Under the pieces are notes generated by a model, which saw nothing but the letters and a program-made list of their open reading frames with translations, did not search any database and had not been told where the DNA came from. This document shows positions 35,657-44,166 of a stretch of DNA of 64,000 nucleotides, piece by piece. The stretch's first letter is position 1, and every line of letters starts with the position of its first letter. Location: positions 2,709,001 to 2,773,000 of the forward strand of contig NZ_CP135076.1 of assembly GCF_032229225.1 (NCBI RefSeq), given 5' to 3'. Origin of the DNA: Stakelama saccharophila. Lineage in GTDB: Bacteria; Pseudomonadota; Alphaproteobacteria; Sphingomonadales; Sphingomonadaceae. The position numbers and the translations under genes were made by a program.

Positions 35657-36556
35657 ATGGGAAGCGACGAACCGGAGCGGGACCGGACGCTGACGGGCCT
35701 GGGCCTGCGGTTGTTCGCGATTCTGTGCCTTGCATCAATGGCGGCGCTGATCAAGCTCAGTGAAGCGCGCGGCGCGAAACTGGGCGAGATCATGTTCTTT
35801 CGCCAGCTCTGCGCCATCCCGCTGGTGCTGGGTTTCGTCGCGGCGACCGCGGGGCTGAACGCGCTCAGGACCAGCCGAATCGGCGCGCACGGCGCGCGCA
35901 CCGTGGTCGGGCTGATGGGCATGGTGTGCAATTTCGGTTCGCTTACGCTGTTGCCGCTGGCCGAGGCCACGACGCTGCAATTCACCGCGCCGATCTTCGC
36001 CACGATCCTGGGCGCCCTCCTGTTGCGCGAGCCGACGGGGCGGCACCGCTGGGGCGCGGTGATTGCGGGATTCATCGGCGTGCTGATCGTCGCGCAGCCG
36101 GGCGGCGGCGACATTCCGCTGTTCGGCGCGGTGGTCGGCCTTGGCGCCGCCTTCTTCGTTGCGCTGATCGCCATCCTGCTGCGCCAGATCGGCAGAACCG
36201 AGGGCGCGGGCACGACCGTGTTCTGGTTCTCCGCCCTGTCGGTGCCGCCGCTGGGCGCGGTCTATGCCTTCCAGGCGCAGCCGCACGACGCCGCCACCTG
36301 GGCGATGCTGGCCGGCATCGGTATCATCGGCGGCATGGGGCAGTTGAGCCTGACCGCCGCATTGCGATTCGCGCCGGTATCGGCTGTCGTGCCGATGGAT
36401 TATTCCAGCCTGATCTGGGCGACGATGTACGGTTTTCTGCTGTTCGGGGTCCTGCCTACCACCGCCACGCTGATCGGCGCACCGATCATCATCGCGAGCG
36501 GGCTCTATATCGTCTGGCGCGAACACCGGCTGGCCCGGCTGCGCGCCGGCGCCTAG
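35657..36556 (+). CDS. EamA/DMT-family transporter
   Basis: This 299-residue polytopic membrane protein has about ten helices as two EamA repeats, with the first half near residues 15-150 and the second near 155-295 (GLGAAFFVALIAILL, ATLIGAPIIIASGLYIVW). Drug/metabolite transporters usually export amino acids, nucleotides or other small metabolites; the substrate here is unknown. It starts ATG at 35657 and ends in a 4-base overlap with the convergent methyltransferase gene. Confidence 0.85.
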   Translation: MGSDEPERDRTLTGLGLRLFAILCLASMAALIKLSEARGAKLGEIMFFRQLCAIPLVLGFVAATAGLNALRTSRIGAHGARTVVGLMGMVCNFGSLTLLPLAEATTLQFTAPIFATILGALLLREPTGRHRWGAVIAGFIGVLIVAQPGGGDIPLFGAVVGLGAAFFVALIAILLRQIGRTEGAGTTVFWFSALSVPPLGAVYAFQAQPHDAATWAMLAGIGIIGGMGQLSLTAALRFAPVSAVVPMDYSSLIWATMYGFLLFGVLPTTATLIGAPIIIASGLYIVWREHRLARLRAGA

Positions 36557-37239
36557 CGCCGGAAGATCACGCCGATATTGTTCGCCGGCATGTCGACCAC
36601 CCGTTCGGGCAGGAAGCCGTGTTCGCCGGCCGCGATCTCGACATCTTCCAGGCGGCGCAGGCCCCAGCGGGGATCGCGCTCGCGCAGGCTCTGGTCGAAG
36701 GCGATGTTGGACAAAGCGGTTTCCACCTCGTCGCGGAAATAGGGGCCGTAAAGGACAAGCGGCGCGCCCGGGGGCAGCAGGCGGCCGGCATGGCGCATCA
36801 GGCCCAGCGTCGCCTCCCACGGGCTGATATGCACCATGTTGATGCACAGGATCGCATCGGCGCGCGCGATCGGCCAGTCTTCGGCGGCGGCATCGATCGC
36901 AAGCGGCTGCGCGACATTCGCGCGATCCGCGCACCACGACGCGATCGAGGCGCGGGCGGACGGTTCGGGATCGCTCGGCTGCCAGTGGAGCCGGGGAAAG
37001 CGCGCGGCGAAACAGGCGCAATGTTCGCCGCTTCCGCTCGCAATCTCCAGCACCGTGCCCTTCTCCGGCAGGCAGGTGGCGAGCAGGCCGGCGATGGCGT
37101 CGCGGTTCCTGAGCGTGGCGGGCGCGTGCTTGCGGGTGGCGCCGCTATCCGCGGCCGCGATCCAGGGTGTGGGATCGGGCGTGCCCGCACAGCCCCCGGG
37201 GCCGGCGTCATTGGTTCTGCCGCGATCTTTCATCATCAT
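36553..37239 (-). CDS. DUF938-family class I SAM-dependent methyltransferase-like protein
   Basis: The protein has the DUF938 pattern of a class I methyltransferase fold: an N-terminal segment followed by motif I (TVLEIASGSGEHCACFAARF), LHWQPSDPE and then ADAILCINMVHISPWEATLG. The SAM-binding glycine loop is intact, but substrate and activity are unknown. Three tandem ATG codons (37239, 37236, 37233) follow a GGGGGG Shine-Dalgarno; 37239 was chosen, trimming a longer frame to 37287. It converges with the DMT gene with a 4-base overlap. Confidence 0.8.
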   Translation of the reverse strand: MMMKDRGRTNDAGPGGCAGTPDPTPWIAAADSGATRKHAPATLRNRDAIAGLLATCLPEKGTVLEIASGSGEHCACFAARFPRLHWQPSDPEPSARASIASWCADRANVAQPLAIDAAAEDWPIARADAILCINMVHISPWEATLGLMRHAGRLLPPGAPLVLYGPYFRDEVETALSNIAFDQSLRERDPRWGLRRLEDVEIAAGEHGFLPERVVDMPANNIGVIFRR

Positions 37240-37293
37240 GCGTTCCCCCCTGCCAGCCGGTGTAGCGCGTCGCGACGGGTGCGCCAATCGCGC

Positions 37294-38163
37294 TCATTCG
37301 TGGATTTCGCGCTTGACCTGGGCATGGGCGAGGAAGGCGAACAGGGCGGTGCCGCCGATGATGTTGCCGGCAAGCGCGGGCAGAATGAAATGGAAGATCA
37401 CCCAGCCTAGCGATTCCGCACCGGCAAGCCACAGCACCCATGCCTCCGCCGCGCCGGCGACGACATGCGACAGATGGCCCAGCGCAATGACCCAGGTAAT
37501 GAGCATGATGACCCAGATCCGCTGCCCGGCCGAGCTGGGCATGACCCAGACGATCGTGGCGATCAGAAACCCGCTGGGAATTCCGGCGAGCAGTATATTC
37601 CCGGCGTCGCGGCCGCGCAGGGGCTCGCTGACGGCGATGATGGCCTGCTTCAGCTCGGCCGAGCCGAATCCGCCGATATCGGAGAAAAGGGCGAAGGCGA
37701 ACGTGCCGGCCATGTTCGCGAGGAAGACGATCAGCCACAGCCGCGCCGTACGCCCGAGGCTGTGCCAGCTCGGCGTCGTGACCAGCGGGAGGATCGCGGT
37801 GATGGTGCTTTCGGTGAAAAGTTGCAGCCGACCCATGATGACGATGACGAACCCGACGGTATAGCCAAGGTCCACCAGGACCGGCTTGGCCGCGCTTTCG
37901 GGAAGGCGCAGGTCCAGCACCGCCTTGGCAAGCACCGACATGCTGAGGGAGACGCCGGCGATGATCGCCGACCACAGAAGCGACATGTCGGGGCGTTCGA
38001 GTTCCTCGATCCCCTGGCGGCGGATGACCTCGTGAACGATCCTGGCCGGCGGCGCGCGCCGTTCCTCGACGTCGACCTCCTCCTCATGGCTGAGGTCGGC
38101 CGCATTTTCTTCCGCTTCGTGCGACTGCGCCGCCTCGCGCTCCTCGTGCTCGCGGTTGCTCAT
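37294..38163 (-). CDS. Formate/nitrite transporter (FNT) family membrane protein
   Basis: This 289-residue protein has an acidic N-terminal tail (EEREAAQSHEAEENAADLSHEEE) and then six membrane helices with the FNT fold (SLLWSAIIAGVSLSMSVLAKAVLD, VGFVIVIMGRLQLFTEST, FLANMAGTFAFALFSDIG, LLAGIPSGFLIATIVW, ITWVIALGHLSHVVAGAAEA). FNT proteins are pentameric anion channels for formate, nitrite or hydrosulfide. The acidic tail resembles YfdC-like members. It lies 60 bases from the gcvPB stop on the same strand. Confidence 0.87.
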   Translation of the reverse strand: MSNREHEEREAAQSHEAEENAADLSHEEEVDVEERRAPPARIVHEVIRRQGIEELERPDMSLLWSAIIAGVSLSMSVLAKAVLDLRLPESAAKPVLVDLGYTVGFVIVIMGRLQLFTESTITAILPLVTTPSWHSLGRTARLWLIVFLANMAGTFAFALFSDIGGFGSAELKQAIIAVSEPLRGRDAGNILLAGIPSGFLIATIVWVMPSSAGQRIWVIMLITWVIALGHLSHVVAGAAEAWVLWLAGAESLGWVIFHFILPALAGNIIGGTALFAFLAHAQVKREIHE

Positions 38164-38223
38164 CGGCGGCGATATGGCTGCGGTGTCATCCAGCGATGAC
38201 GCCGGACCGGCGGTAAGGTTCCC

Positions 38224-39897
38224 TTATTCCGCCGCCTGCGCCGGTTCGGGATCTCGCCAGACGAGAACCGGCTTGCGCGCGGCCAGCGTTTCGTCGAGCC
38301 GCCTGCGCGGCGCGTACCAGGGCGCGCCCTTCAGCGCCTCGTCGCCCGCCTTCGCGCGCGCGACCACCGAGCGCACCGCGCCGATGAACTGGTCGAGCCC
38401 GGCCTTCGATTCCGTCTCGGTCGGCTCGATCAGCATCGCGCCGTGGACGACGAGGGGGAAATACATCGTCATCGGATGATAGCCTTCGTCGATCAGCGCC
38501 TTGGCGATGTCGAGCGTGGAGAAGCCCTCGGCCAGCCCCTTGTCCGAAAACAGCGCCTCATGCATGCACGGCCCGCTGTCGCCGAACGGCGCCTGCAGCA
38601 CGTCGGACAGGCTGCGCAGCACATAATTGGCGTTGAGGACGGCGTCCTCCGCCACCTGCTTCAGACCGTCGGCGCCGTGGCTCAGCATGTAAGCGAGCGC
38701 TCGGGTGAACATGCCCATCTGACCGTGGAACGCGACCATGCGGCCGAAGCTGTGAGCGTGGTTCTCGTCGGCGGTTTCCTCTTCGACCAGATGGAAGCCG
38801 TCGTCGCGTTTCTCGACGAAGGGCAGCGGCGCATAAGGGGTCAGCGCCTGCGAGAAGACCACCGGTCCCGATCCCGGCCCGCCGCCGCCATGCGGGGTGG
38901 AAAAGGTCTTGTGCAGGTTGATGTGCATCGCATCGACGCCCAGGTCGCCCGGCCGCACCCGCCCGACGATCGCGTTGAAATTGGCGCCGTCGCAATAGAC
39001 GAAGCCGCCCGCTGCATGGACCGCGTCCGAAATCGCCTTCATGTCGGGTTCGAACAGGCCGCAGGTATTGGGGTTGGTGATCATCACCGCCGCCACATCG
39101 GGGCCCAGCCGCGCCTTCAGTGCATTCAGGTCGACGCGACCCTGCTTGTTCGCCGGAATCCCCTCGACCTTGTAGCCGGCAAAGGCGGCGGTCGCCGGGT
39201 TGGTGCCGTGCGCGCTTTCGGGCACGAGGATCACCTGACGCGTGTCGCCGCGCGCCTCGAGCGCCGCGCGGATGGCGAGGATGCCGCACAGCTCGCCATG
39301 CGCGCCCGCCTTGGGGCTCATCGCCACCGAGTGCATGGCCGTAAGCGTCACCAGCCAGTACGAAAGCTGGTGGATCACCTCGAGCGCGCCCTGCACCGTG
39401 TCGGTCGGCTGCAGCGGGTGGATATCGGCGAATCCCGGCATCCGCGCGACACGTTCGTTCAGCCGCGGATTATGCTTCATCGTGCACGAACCCAGCGGGA
39501 AGATGCCGGTGTCGATGGCGTAGTTCTGACGGCTGAGGCGCGTGTAATGGCGCACGGTTTCCGGCTCGGACAGGCCGGGCAGGCCGATCTCTCGGGTGCG
39601 CGCGAGGCCGCCGAGCCGATCCTCCCCAGCATGGGGAGGGGGACCGTCCGCAGGACGGTGGAGGGGGCTATCGGCAGACGCTGCACTTGATGGAGCCCCC
39701 CCTCCACCAGCTTCGCTGGTCTCCCTCCCCGTGCCGGGGAGGATGTCGAAATCGACGCCAGTGGTGTCGGTCGACCCGATCTCGAAGATCAGCGCCTCGT
39801 CGCGCATCAGCGCGCGCGCGCCGGTGAAGGTTGCCACCGGGCCGCGCTCCTCGCCGCTCGTCATTTCGGGCTTCCAGCCGCTCTGGTTCAAAGCCAT
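38224..39897 (-). CDS. gcvPB: Glycine dehydrogenase (decarboxylating) subunit 2 with a repeat insertion
   Basis: This is the second subunit of split P-protein (557 residues). It decarboxylates glycine on pyridoxal phosphate and passes the aminomethyl group to GcvH. The PLP lysine is Lys330 in NLHKTFSTPHGGGGPGSGP, and family blocks (YPLGSCTMKHNPRLNE-like GSCTMKHNPRLNERVARMPG) are present. Residues about 53-93 (from GRETSEAGGGG through HAGED) are encoded by the palindromic element at 39621-39742 and interrupt the region between DFDILP and RLGGLARTREIGLP. Without it, the length would be close to the usual ~515. It is the last gene of gcvT-gcvH-gcvPA-gcvPB. Confidence 0.93.
   Translation of the reverse strand: MALNQSGWKPEMTSGEERGPVATFTGARALMRDEALIFEIGSTDTTGVDFDILPGTGRETSEAGGGGAPSSAASADSPLHRPADGPPPHAGEDRLGGLARTREIGLPGLSEPETVRHYTRLSRQNYAIDTGIFPLGSCTMKHNPRLNERVARMPGFADIHPLQPTDTVQGALEVIHQLSYWLVTLTAMHSVAMSPKAGAHGELCGILAIRAALEARGDTRQVILVPESAHGTNPATAAFAGYKVEGIPANKQGRVDLNALKARLGPDVAAVMITNPNTCGLFEPDMKAISDAVHAAGGFVYCDGANFNAIVGRVRPGDLGVDAMHINLHKTFSTPHGGGGPGSGPVVFSQALTPYAPLPFVEKRDDGFHLVEEETADENHAHSFGRMVAFHGQMGMFTRALAYMLSHGADGLKQVAEDAVLNANYVLRSLSDVLQAPFGDSGPCMHEALFSDKGLAEGFSTLDIAKALIDEGYHPMTMYFPLVVHGAMLIEPTETESKAGLDQFIGAVRSVVARAKAGDEALKGAPWYAPRRRLDETLAARKPVLVWRDPEPAQAAE
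39621..39742. repeat. Palindromic element, A-prime family, inside gcvPB
   Basis: About 122 bases: the left arm starts CCTCCCCAGCATGGGGAGG at 39621 and the right arm ends CCCTCCCCGTGCCGGGGAGG at 39742, with inner hairpins (ACCGTCC-gcag-GGACGGT and ACCAGCttcgCTGGT). It lies inside the gcvPB reading frame and adds about 40 residues without a stop. Exact target-site boundaries cannot be fixed without an uninterrupted homologue. Confidence 0.85.
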
Positions 39898-39909
39898 CGG
39901 ATTACTTCC

Positions 39910-39993
39910 CGTTGGGGCTGAGCGTGTCGAAGCCCTGCCCTTTTTCTTGGGTCAAAAAGAAGAACGGCGCTTCGACAAGCTCAGCGCAAACGG
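39910..39993. repeat. Palindromic element, family C, upstream of gcvPB
   Basis: About 84 bases with inverted ends: CCGTTGGGGCTGAGC at the left and CTCAGCGCAAACGG at the right, inner arms GTCGAAG and CTTCGAC. It occupies most of the gap between gcvPA and gcvPB and begins a few bases upstream of the gcvPB Shine-Dalgarno (39905-39910). The same family lies inside glyS at 59806-59886. Confidence 0.8.
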
Positions 39994-40011
39994 ACACGGG
40001 GACGCGACGGA

Positions 40012-41370
40012 TCATGCCAGCACCTCCTTCAGCGCTGTTGCAAGCTGTTCGATGTCATCCTCCGTCGTGGTCTCGGTCACCGCCACGACCAGCCCGCCCG
40101 CCAGCATGTCGTCCGCCGGGTAGAGCCGGCCGAGCGACACGCCCGCGAGCACCCCTTGGTCGGCCAGCGCCCGCACCACCGGCCGCGCCTCGGTCGGCAG
40201 CTTCACCGTGAATTCGTTGAAGAAGGCGGTATTGACCAGCTCGACGCCCGGGACCTGCGCCAGCCGGTCGGCGGCCTTGCAGGCGAGCGTATGGTTGGCC
40301 TGCGCCAGTTGCCGCAGCCCCTTTTCGCCCAGGAGCGTCATGTGGATCGAGAACGCGAGCGCGCACAGGCCCGAATTGGTGCAAATGTTGGACGTCGCCT
40401 TTTCGCGGCGGATATGCTGTTCGCGCGTCGACAGCGTCAGCACGTAACCGCGCTTGCCCTCGGCATCGACCGTCTCGCCGCACAGCCGGCCCGGCATTTG
40501 CCGCACCAGCTTTTGCGAGCAGGCGAACAGGCCGACATAGGGCCCGCCGAACTGGAGACCGACGCCCAGCGACTGCCCCTCGCCGACGACGATATCGGCG
40601 CCCATCTCTCCCGGTGCCTTGATCGCGCCCAGCGCCACCGGCTCGGTAACCACGGCGATCAGCAGCGCCTTCCTGGCATGGCACGCTTCCGCCAGTTCCG
40701 ACAGGTCCCCGATGCGGCCTAGAATGTCGGGATATTGCACGACCACGCACGACGTCTGGTCGTCAATCGCCTCGATCAGCGCGTCTGTATCCGGCTCCGC
40801 GGTCAGTTCGGGCGTTGCGGTGATCAGCGTATCGCCGGTGAACGTCGCCATGGTATTGGCGACCGAAACATAATGCGGATGCAGCCCCGAGGACAGCACC
40901 GCGCGGTGGCGCTTCGTCACGCGCCCGGCCATGGTGATCGCTTCCCAGCAGGCGGTCGAACCATCATACATGGACGCATTCGCCACGTCACAGCCGAACA
41001 GGCGCGCGACCTGCGTCTGGAATTCGAACAGCATCTGCAGCGTGCCCTGCGCGATTTCCGGCTGATAGGGCGTGTAGGCGGTCAGATACTCGCCGCGCTG
41101 GATGATGTGATCGACCGTCGCCGGGACATGATGCCGGTACGCGCCGCAACCGAGGAAGAACGGCCCGTCGCCGGCGGTCAGGTTCTTCCGCGCCAGCTTT
41201 GCCATATGGCGCTCGACCGCCATTTCGCTGGCATGGCCGGGCAGATCACGGATCGGACCGTCGAGACGGGCATGATCGGGCACGTCGGCGAACAACTCGT
41301 CGACCGATCCCGCGCCGATTTCGGCGAGCATCGCGGTGCGATCATCGGGGGTAAGCGGCAGGTAACGCAT
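40012..41370 (-). CDS. gcvPA: Glycine dehydrogenase (decarboxylating) subunit 1
   Basis: This 452-residue first subunit of split P-protein begins [21 protein letters not shown] and contains [23 protein letters not shown] and [19 protein letters not shown], characteristic of GcvP-alpha. With GcvPB it forms the glycine decarboxylase. The family A repeat at 41379-41521 lies between it and gcvH, and a repeat arm (GGGAGGGGGGAG on the coding strand) is its ribosome binding site, ending about 8 bases before the ATG. It is third in the operon. Confidence 0.93.
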   Translation of the reverse strand: MRYLPLTPDDRTAMLAEIGAGSVDELFADVPDHARLDGPIRDLPGHASEMAVERHMAKLARKNLTAGDGPFFLGCGAYRHHVPATVDHIIQRGEYLTAYTPYQPEIAQGTLQMLFEFQTQVARLFGCDVANASMYDGSTACWEAITMAGRVTKRHRAVLSSGLHPHYVSVANTMATFTGDTLITATPELTAEPDTDALIEAIDDQTSCVVVQYPDILGRIGDLSELAEACHARKALLIAVVTEPVALGAIKAPGEMGADIVVGEGQSLGVGLQFGGPYVGLFACSQKLVRQMPGRLCGETVDAEGKRGYVLTLSTREQHIRREKATSNICTNSGLCALAFSIHMTLLGEKGLRQLAQANHTLACKAADRLAQVPGVELVNTAFFNEFTVKLPTEARPVVRALADQGVLAGVSLGRLYPADDMLAGGLVVAVTETTTEDDIEQLATALKEVLA

Positions 41371-41378
41371 CGTCTATC

Positions 41379-41521
41379 TCCCCCCTCCCTTTCAAGGGAG
41401 GGGCAGGGGGTGGGTCATGCGGCGGTGAGGGCTCGATACCCTCGGCGGTGCATTGCTGGGTGACGGTGACCAAGCTCGCTGCGCTCGCCACCCGCCCCAG
41501 CCCCTCCCTTGAAAGGAGGGG
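41379..41521. repeat. Palindromic repeat element, family A, copy 3, between gcvH and gcvPA
   Basis: Left arm about 41380-41403 and right arm 41501-41521 (shortened by a deleted base relative to copy 1). The interior matches copies 1 and 2 (GGGTGGGTC near the left arm, GGCTCGATACCCTCGGCGG in the middle, AAGCTCGCTGCGCTCGC near the right). It sits inside the gcv operon and supplies the gcvPA Shine-Dalgarno. Confidence 0.85.
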
Positions 41522-41531
41522 CCGAAAAGAA

Positions 41532-41903
41532 TCAAAGCCCGTCGACGAAGGCCTTGTATTTCGTTTCGTCCATCAGGCCGTCGAGTTCGCGCCTGTCCTT
41601 CAGCGCCAGCTTGAAGAACCAGCCCCTGCCTTCCGGGTCCTCGTTGACGAGTTCGGGGCTGTCGTCGAGATCGCCATTGGCCTCGGTCACGGTGCCCGAC
41701 ACGGGCGAATAGACGTCGGACGCCGCCTTTACCGATTCGACGACCGCGGCATCGTCGCCACGCGCGAATTCCTTGCCGGCATCGGGCGTTTCCACGAACA
41801 CGATGTCGCCGAGCTGGCCTTGCGCATATTCGGTGATGCCCACGGTCGCCGTATCGCCGTCGGCGTCGATCCATTCATGGTCTTGCGTGAAAAAACGGGG
41901 CAT
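41532..41903 (-). CDS. gcvH: Glycine cleavage system H protein
   Basis: This 123-residue lipoyl carrier shuttles the aminomethyl group between GcvPA/PB and GcvT. The lipoylated lysine is Lys59 in [13 protein letters not shown], with the strand context typical of lipoyl domains. The product starts [17 protein letters not shown]. The ATG at 41903 overlaps the stop of gcvT by one base (TAATG). It is second in gcvT-gcvH-gcvPA-gcvPB. Confidence 0.95.
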   Translation of the reverse strand: MPRFFTQDHEWIDADGDTATVGITEYAQGQLGDIVFVETPDAGKEFARGDDAAVVESVKAASDVYSPVSGTVTEANGDLDDSPELVNEDPEGRGWFFKLALKDRRELDGLMDETKYKAFVDGL

Positions 41904-43048
41904 TATTTTGCTCCTGCACGAACGTAACGATGGGGGACGAAGGGCATGGCCGCGACTTCCGCCCGGTGAAGCTTGCCGCGCTGCGACAGGTGGATGGTGG
42001 TGCCGGGTTCGGCGCTCGCCCAGGGGACATAGGCCATGGCGATCGGCTTGCCGATAGTGGGCGCGAAGCCGCCCGAGGTGACGCGGCCGACCATCGTCCC
42101 GTCCGCCTCGACCACATCGGCACCCTCGCGGACCGGCTGTCGCCCGTCGATGACCAGCCCGACCCGCTTCTGGATCGCGCCGTCCTCGCGTTCCTTCAGG
42201 ATGCGCTCGGCGCCGGGAAAGCCGCCTTCCCCGCGCCGGCGCTTCGACAGGGCGAAGCCGAGATCGGCGGCGATCGGCGTCGTGTCGGGATCGAGATCGT
42301 GGCCATAAAGCGGCAAGCCTGCTTCCAGCCGCAGCGAATCGCGCGCGCCCAGACCGATCGGCTTTACCTCCGGTTCGGCGCACAGCGCCTCAGCAAAGGC
42401 TTCCGCCGTCTCGGCGGGCAGCGAGATCTCGAACCCGTCCTCGCCGGTATAGCCCGACCGGCTGATCCACAGCCCGCGCCCCTGCCAGCCGAACGAGCCG
42501 CCGCGCATGAAGGCGAGATCGCCGACGCCGGGAACCAGGCGGCCCAGCGCATCCGCCGCCTTCGGGCCCTGCAGCGCCAGCAGCGCGCGACCCTCCATAT
42601 GGTTGAGCGTGATCTCGTCGGCGAGATGCTCGCGCAGATGGCCGATATCTTCGAACTTCACCGCACCGTTCACCACGACGTAAAAGCCCGCCGCACCGAA
42701 GACATTGTCGTCCGGCAGGCGCGTCGCCATCAAATCGTCGAGAATGCCGCCATTGTCGGCGAGCAGCAGCGAATAGCGCATCCGCCCCTCGCCCAGCCCC
42801 TTGAAATCTGCCGGCATCAGCGCCTCTAGCGCGGCATCGACATCCGGCCCGCTGACGGTGAGTTGCCCCATATGACTGACGTCGAACAGCCCGGCCGATC
42901 GGCGCGTCCAGCTATGTTCGGCCATCACGCCTTCATATTGAACGGGCATGTGATAGCCGGCGAACGGCACCATGCGGCCACCGCGCGCGCGGTGCCAGCC
43001 ATCGAGCGGCAATGTGGCCAAGGTCTCGGAAGATTCGGTCTCGGTCAA
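41903..43048 (-). CDS. gcvT: Aminomethyltransferase, glycine cleavage T protein
   Basis: This 381-residue enzyme releases ammonia from the lipoyl-bound intermediate and forms methylene-tetrahydrofolate. It starts with TTG at 43048 ([26 protein letters not shown]), with GAAAGG about 9 bases upstream; no closer in-frame ATG fits the N-terminus needed ([14 protein letters not shown] is conserved). Folate-binding family blocks [13 protein letters not shown] and [16 protein letters not shown] are present. It is the first gene after the tandem glycine riboswitch, which should control the operon. Confidence 0.93.
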   Translation of the reverse strand: MTETESSETLATLPLDGWHRARGGRMVPFAGYHMPVQYEGVMAEHSWTRRSAGLFDVSHMGQLTVSGPDVDAALEALMPADFKGLGEGRMRYSLLLADNGGILDDLMATRLPDDNVFGAAGFYVVVNGAVKFEDIGHLREHLADEITLNHMEGRALLALQGPKAADALGRLVPGVGDLAFMRGGSFGWQGRGLWISRSGYTGEDGFEISLPAETAEAFAEALCAEPEVKPIGLGARDSLRLEAGLPLYGHDLDPDTTPIAADLGFALSKRRRGEGGFPGAERILKEREDGAIQKRVGLVIDGRQPVREGADVVEADGTMVGRVTSGGFAPTIGKPIAMAYVPWASAEPGTTIHLSQRGKLHRAEVAAMPFVPHRYVRAGAK

Positions 43049-43109
43049 CGGTCACGGCCTTTCACAGGAGCGAGCAGGATGGAAGCGCCGCCAAGCACCG
43101 GAACGTCCA

Positions 43110-43305
43110 TCGCCCCCTCTGTCATGGAACCTGAGAGTTTCACGGAGCTGCCCTGGAACAGCCCGCTTACCCCTTCGGTGGGACGCGCCATTGCAACGCG
43201 TCCGCTTTCCAGAGTGTCCTGCCCGCGCGGTCCCGTTGGCCTGAGAGTTTCCGGGGCGGTTGCTCCTTCGGCGGCCCGCCCCCGAAAGGGTCGGACGCTC
43301 TCCCG
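43110..43305 (-). promoter_or_regulatory. Tandem glycine riboswitch controlling gcvT-gcvH-gcvPA-gcvPB
   Basis: On the minus strand two glycine aptamers are visible in order. Aptamer 1 (about 43213-43305) has GGGAGAGCG, then CCGCCGAAGGAGCAA and GAAACTCTCAGGCC. Aptamer 2 (about 43111-43212) has CTCTGGAAAGC, then CCACCGAAGGGGTAAGC, GTGAAACTCTCAGGT and ATGACAGAGGGGG. The paired CTCTCAGG and CCGAAGG-type cores are diagnostic. Glycine binding should turn on the downstream operon (established for this class in related bacteria). The expression platform is the roughly 60 bases before gcvT. Confidence 0.93.
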
Positions 43306-43341
43306 CGCTGGCCCATGCCGGTCGCCCGGCATCGACGCCAT

Positions 43342-43370
43342 GTTGTGGAGAATCGCGTAGGCGGAGTCAA
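43342..43370 (-). promoter_or_regulatory. Candidate promoter of the gcv operon
   Basis: On the minus strand TTGACT (43365-43370) lies 17 bases upstream of CACAAC (43342-43347). The -35 is a good match and the -10 is weak (3 of 6). A start about 7 bases downstream would place the transcript just upstream of the glycine riboswitch at 43110-43305. Assignment is from spacing only. Confidence 0.4.
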
Positions 43371-43401
43371 ACGCTCTCGCGACCGCGCGACGCGATTTTT
43401 G

Positions 43402-44049
43402 TCACCGCGTAAGGTTGTATTTGAGCTGGTCCTCGGTGAGCTGGAAGCCGACCAGCGCCTCGAACGTCGCGGAGCGCACGGCGTCACGCACTTCGGGGAT
43501 GCTCAGCGGATCGACGGCGGCCGACATATCACCCGCCTTCCGCTTCTGCGTGATCCGGTCGCGAATATCCTGCGGCAAGGTCGCGGCGGCACGGTTCACG
43601 ATCGCCGTGCCCTGCGCACTCGTCCGCGCCCGCAACTGTCCCTGGTCGAAATGAACGGTGACCCGCGCCACGCGCTTGGCCGTGACGGAGGTGCCGCCCT
43701 GAACGACCGTGACGAAATAGGGCAGCGTCACGTCGCGGGCCGGCCCCGCTTCCGCGCGCCTGGCAAAGATATCGAAGCTGATCGCGCTGACCACGTCCGA
43801 CGTGGCGTCGGTGCAGTTGGCGCGGACATTGGTGATCGTGGCGGTGACGTCGATGTCGCTCGCCAGCCGGCTGTTCGCAGGATCGAACAGGGTGATGTCG
43901 CCGGTGCCGGCGGGCACGCCCACGCGCGGGCAGGCTGTGCGGACGGCGGTGATGCCGCCGGTGGGGTCGATCTTGCCCTGGTTCGAACATCCGGCGATAA
44001 ACGGCACGGTCAGCAGGGCTGCAGCGATACCGGGCTTGCACAAGTTCAC
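43402..44049 (-). CDS. Lipoprotein of unknown function (215 aa)
   Basis: GTG at 44049 (with GAAAGG at 10 bases) gives a signal peptide with lipobox FIAGC, Cys21, so the product is probably an outer- or inner-membrane lipoprotein. The mature region (DITLFDPANSRLASDIDVTATITNVRANC) shows a beta-rich fold with a conserved cysteine, and KAGDMSAAVDPLS near the C-terminus. No family is recognised. It is divergent from ispH and about 350 bases from gcvT, separated by the riboswitch region. Confidence 0.7.
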   Translation of the reverse strand: MNLCKPGIAAALLTVPFIAGCSNQGKIDPTGGITAVRTACPRVGVPAGTGDITLFDPANSRLASDIDVTATITNVRANCTDATSDVVSAISFDIFARRAEAGPARDVTLPYFVTVVQGGTSVTAKRVARVTVHFDQGQLRARTSAQGTAIVNRAAATLPQDIRDRITQKRKAGDMSAAVDPLSIPEVRDAVRSATFEALVGFQLTEDQLKYNLTR

Positions 44050-44166
44050 GATCCAACACACCTTTCGATACTGGGACGGGCCGTGATACGTCCGGCCCGC
44101 GGCGGTGGCGGACCATAGGAACCGCCTTTGCGCCGTGCAAGCAATCGCGTAGAGGCAAGCGCCATC

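Noticed and set aside
43315..44118. Plus-strand open frame across the riboswitch upstream and lipoprotein region
   Set aside because: It is antisense to the lipoprotein gene and the riboswitch, with no family features.
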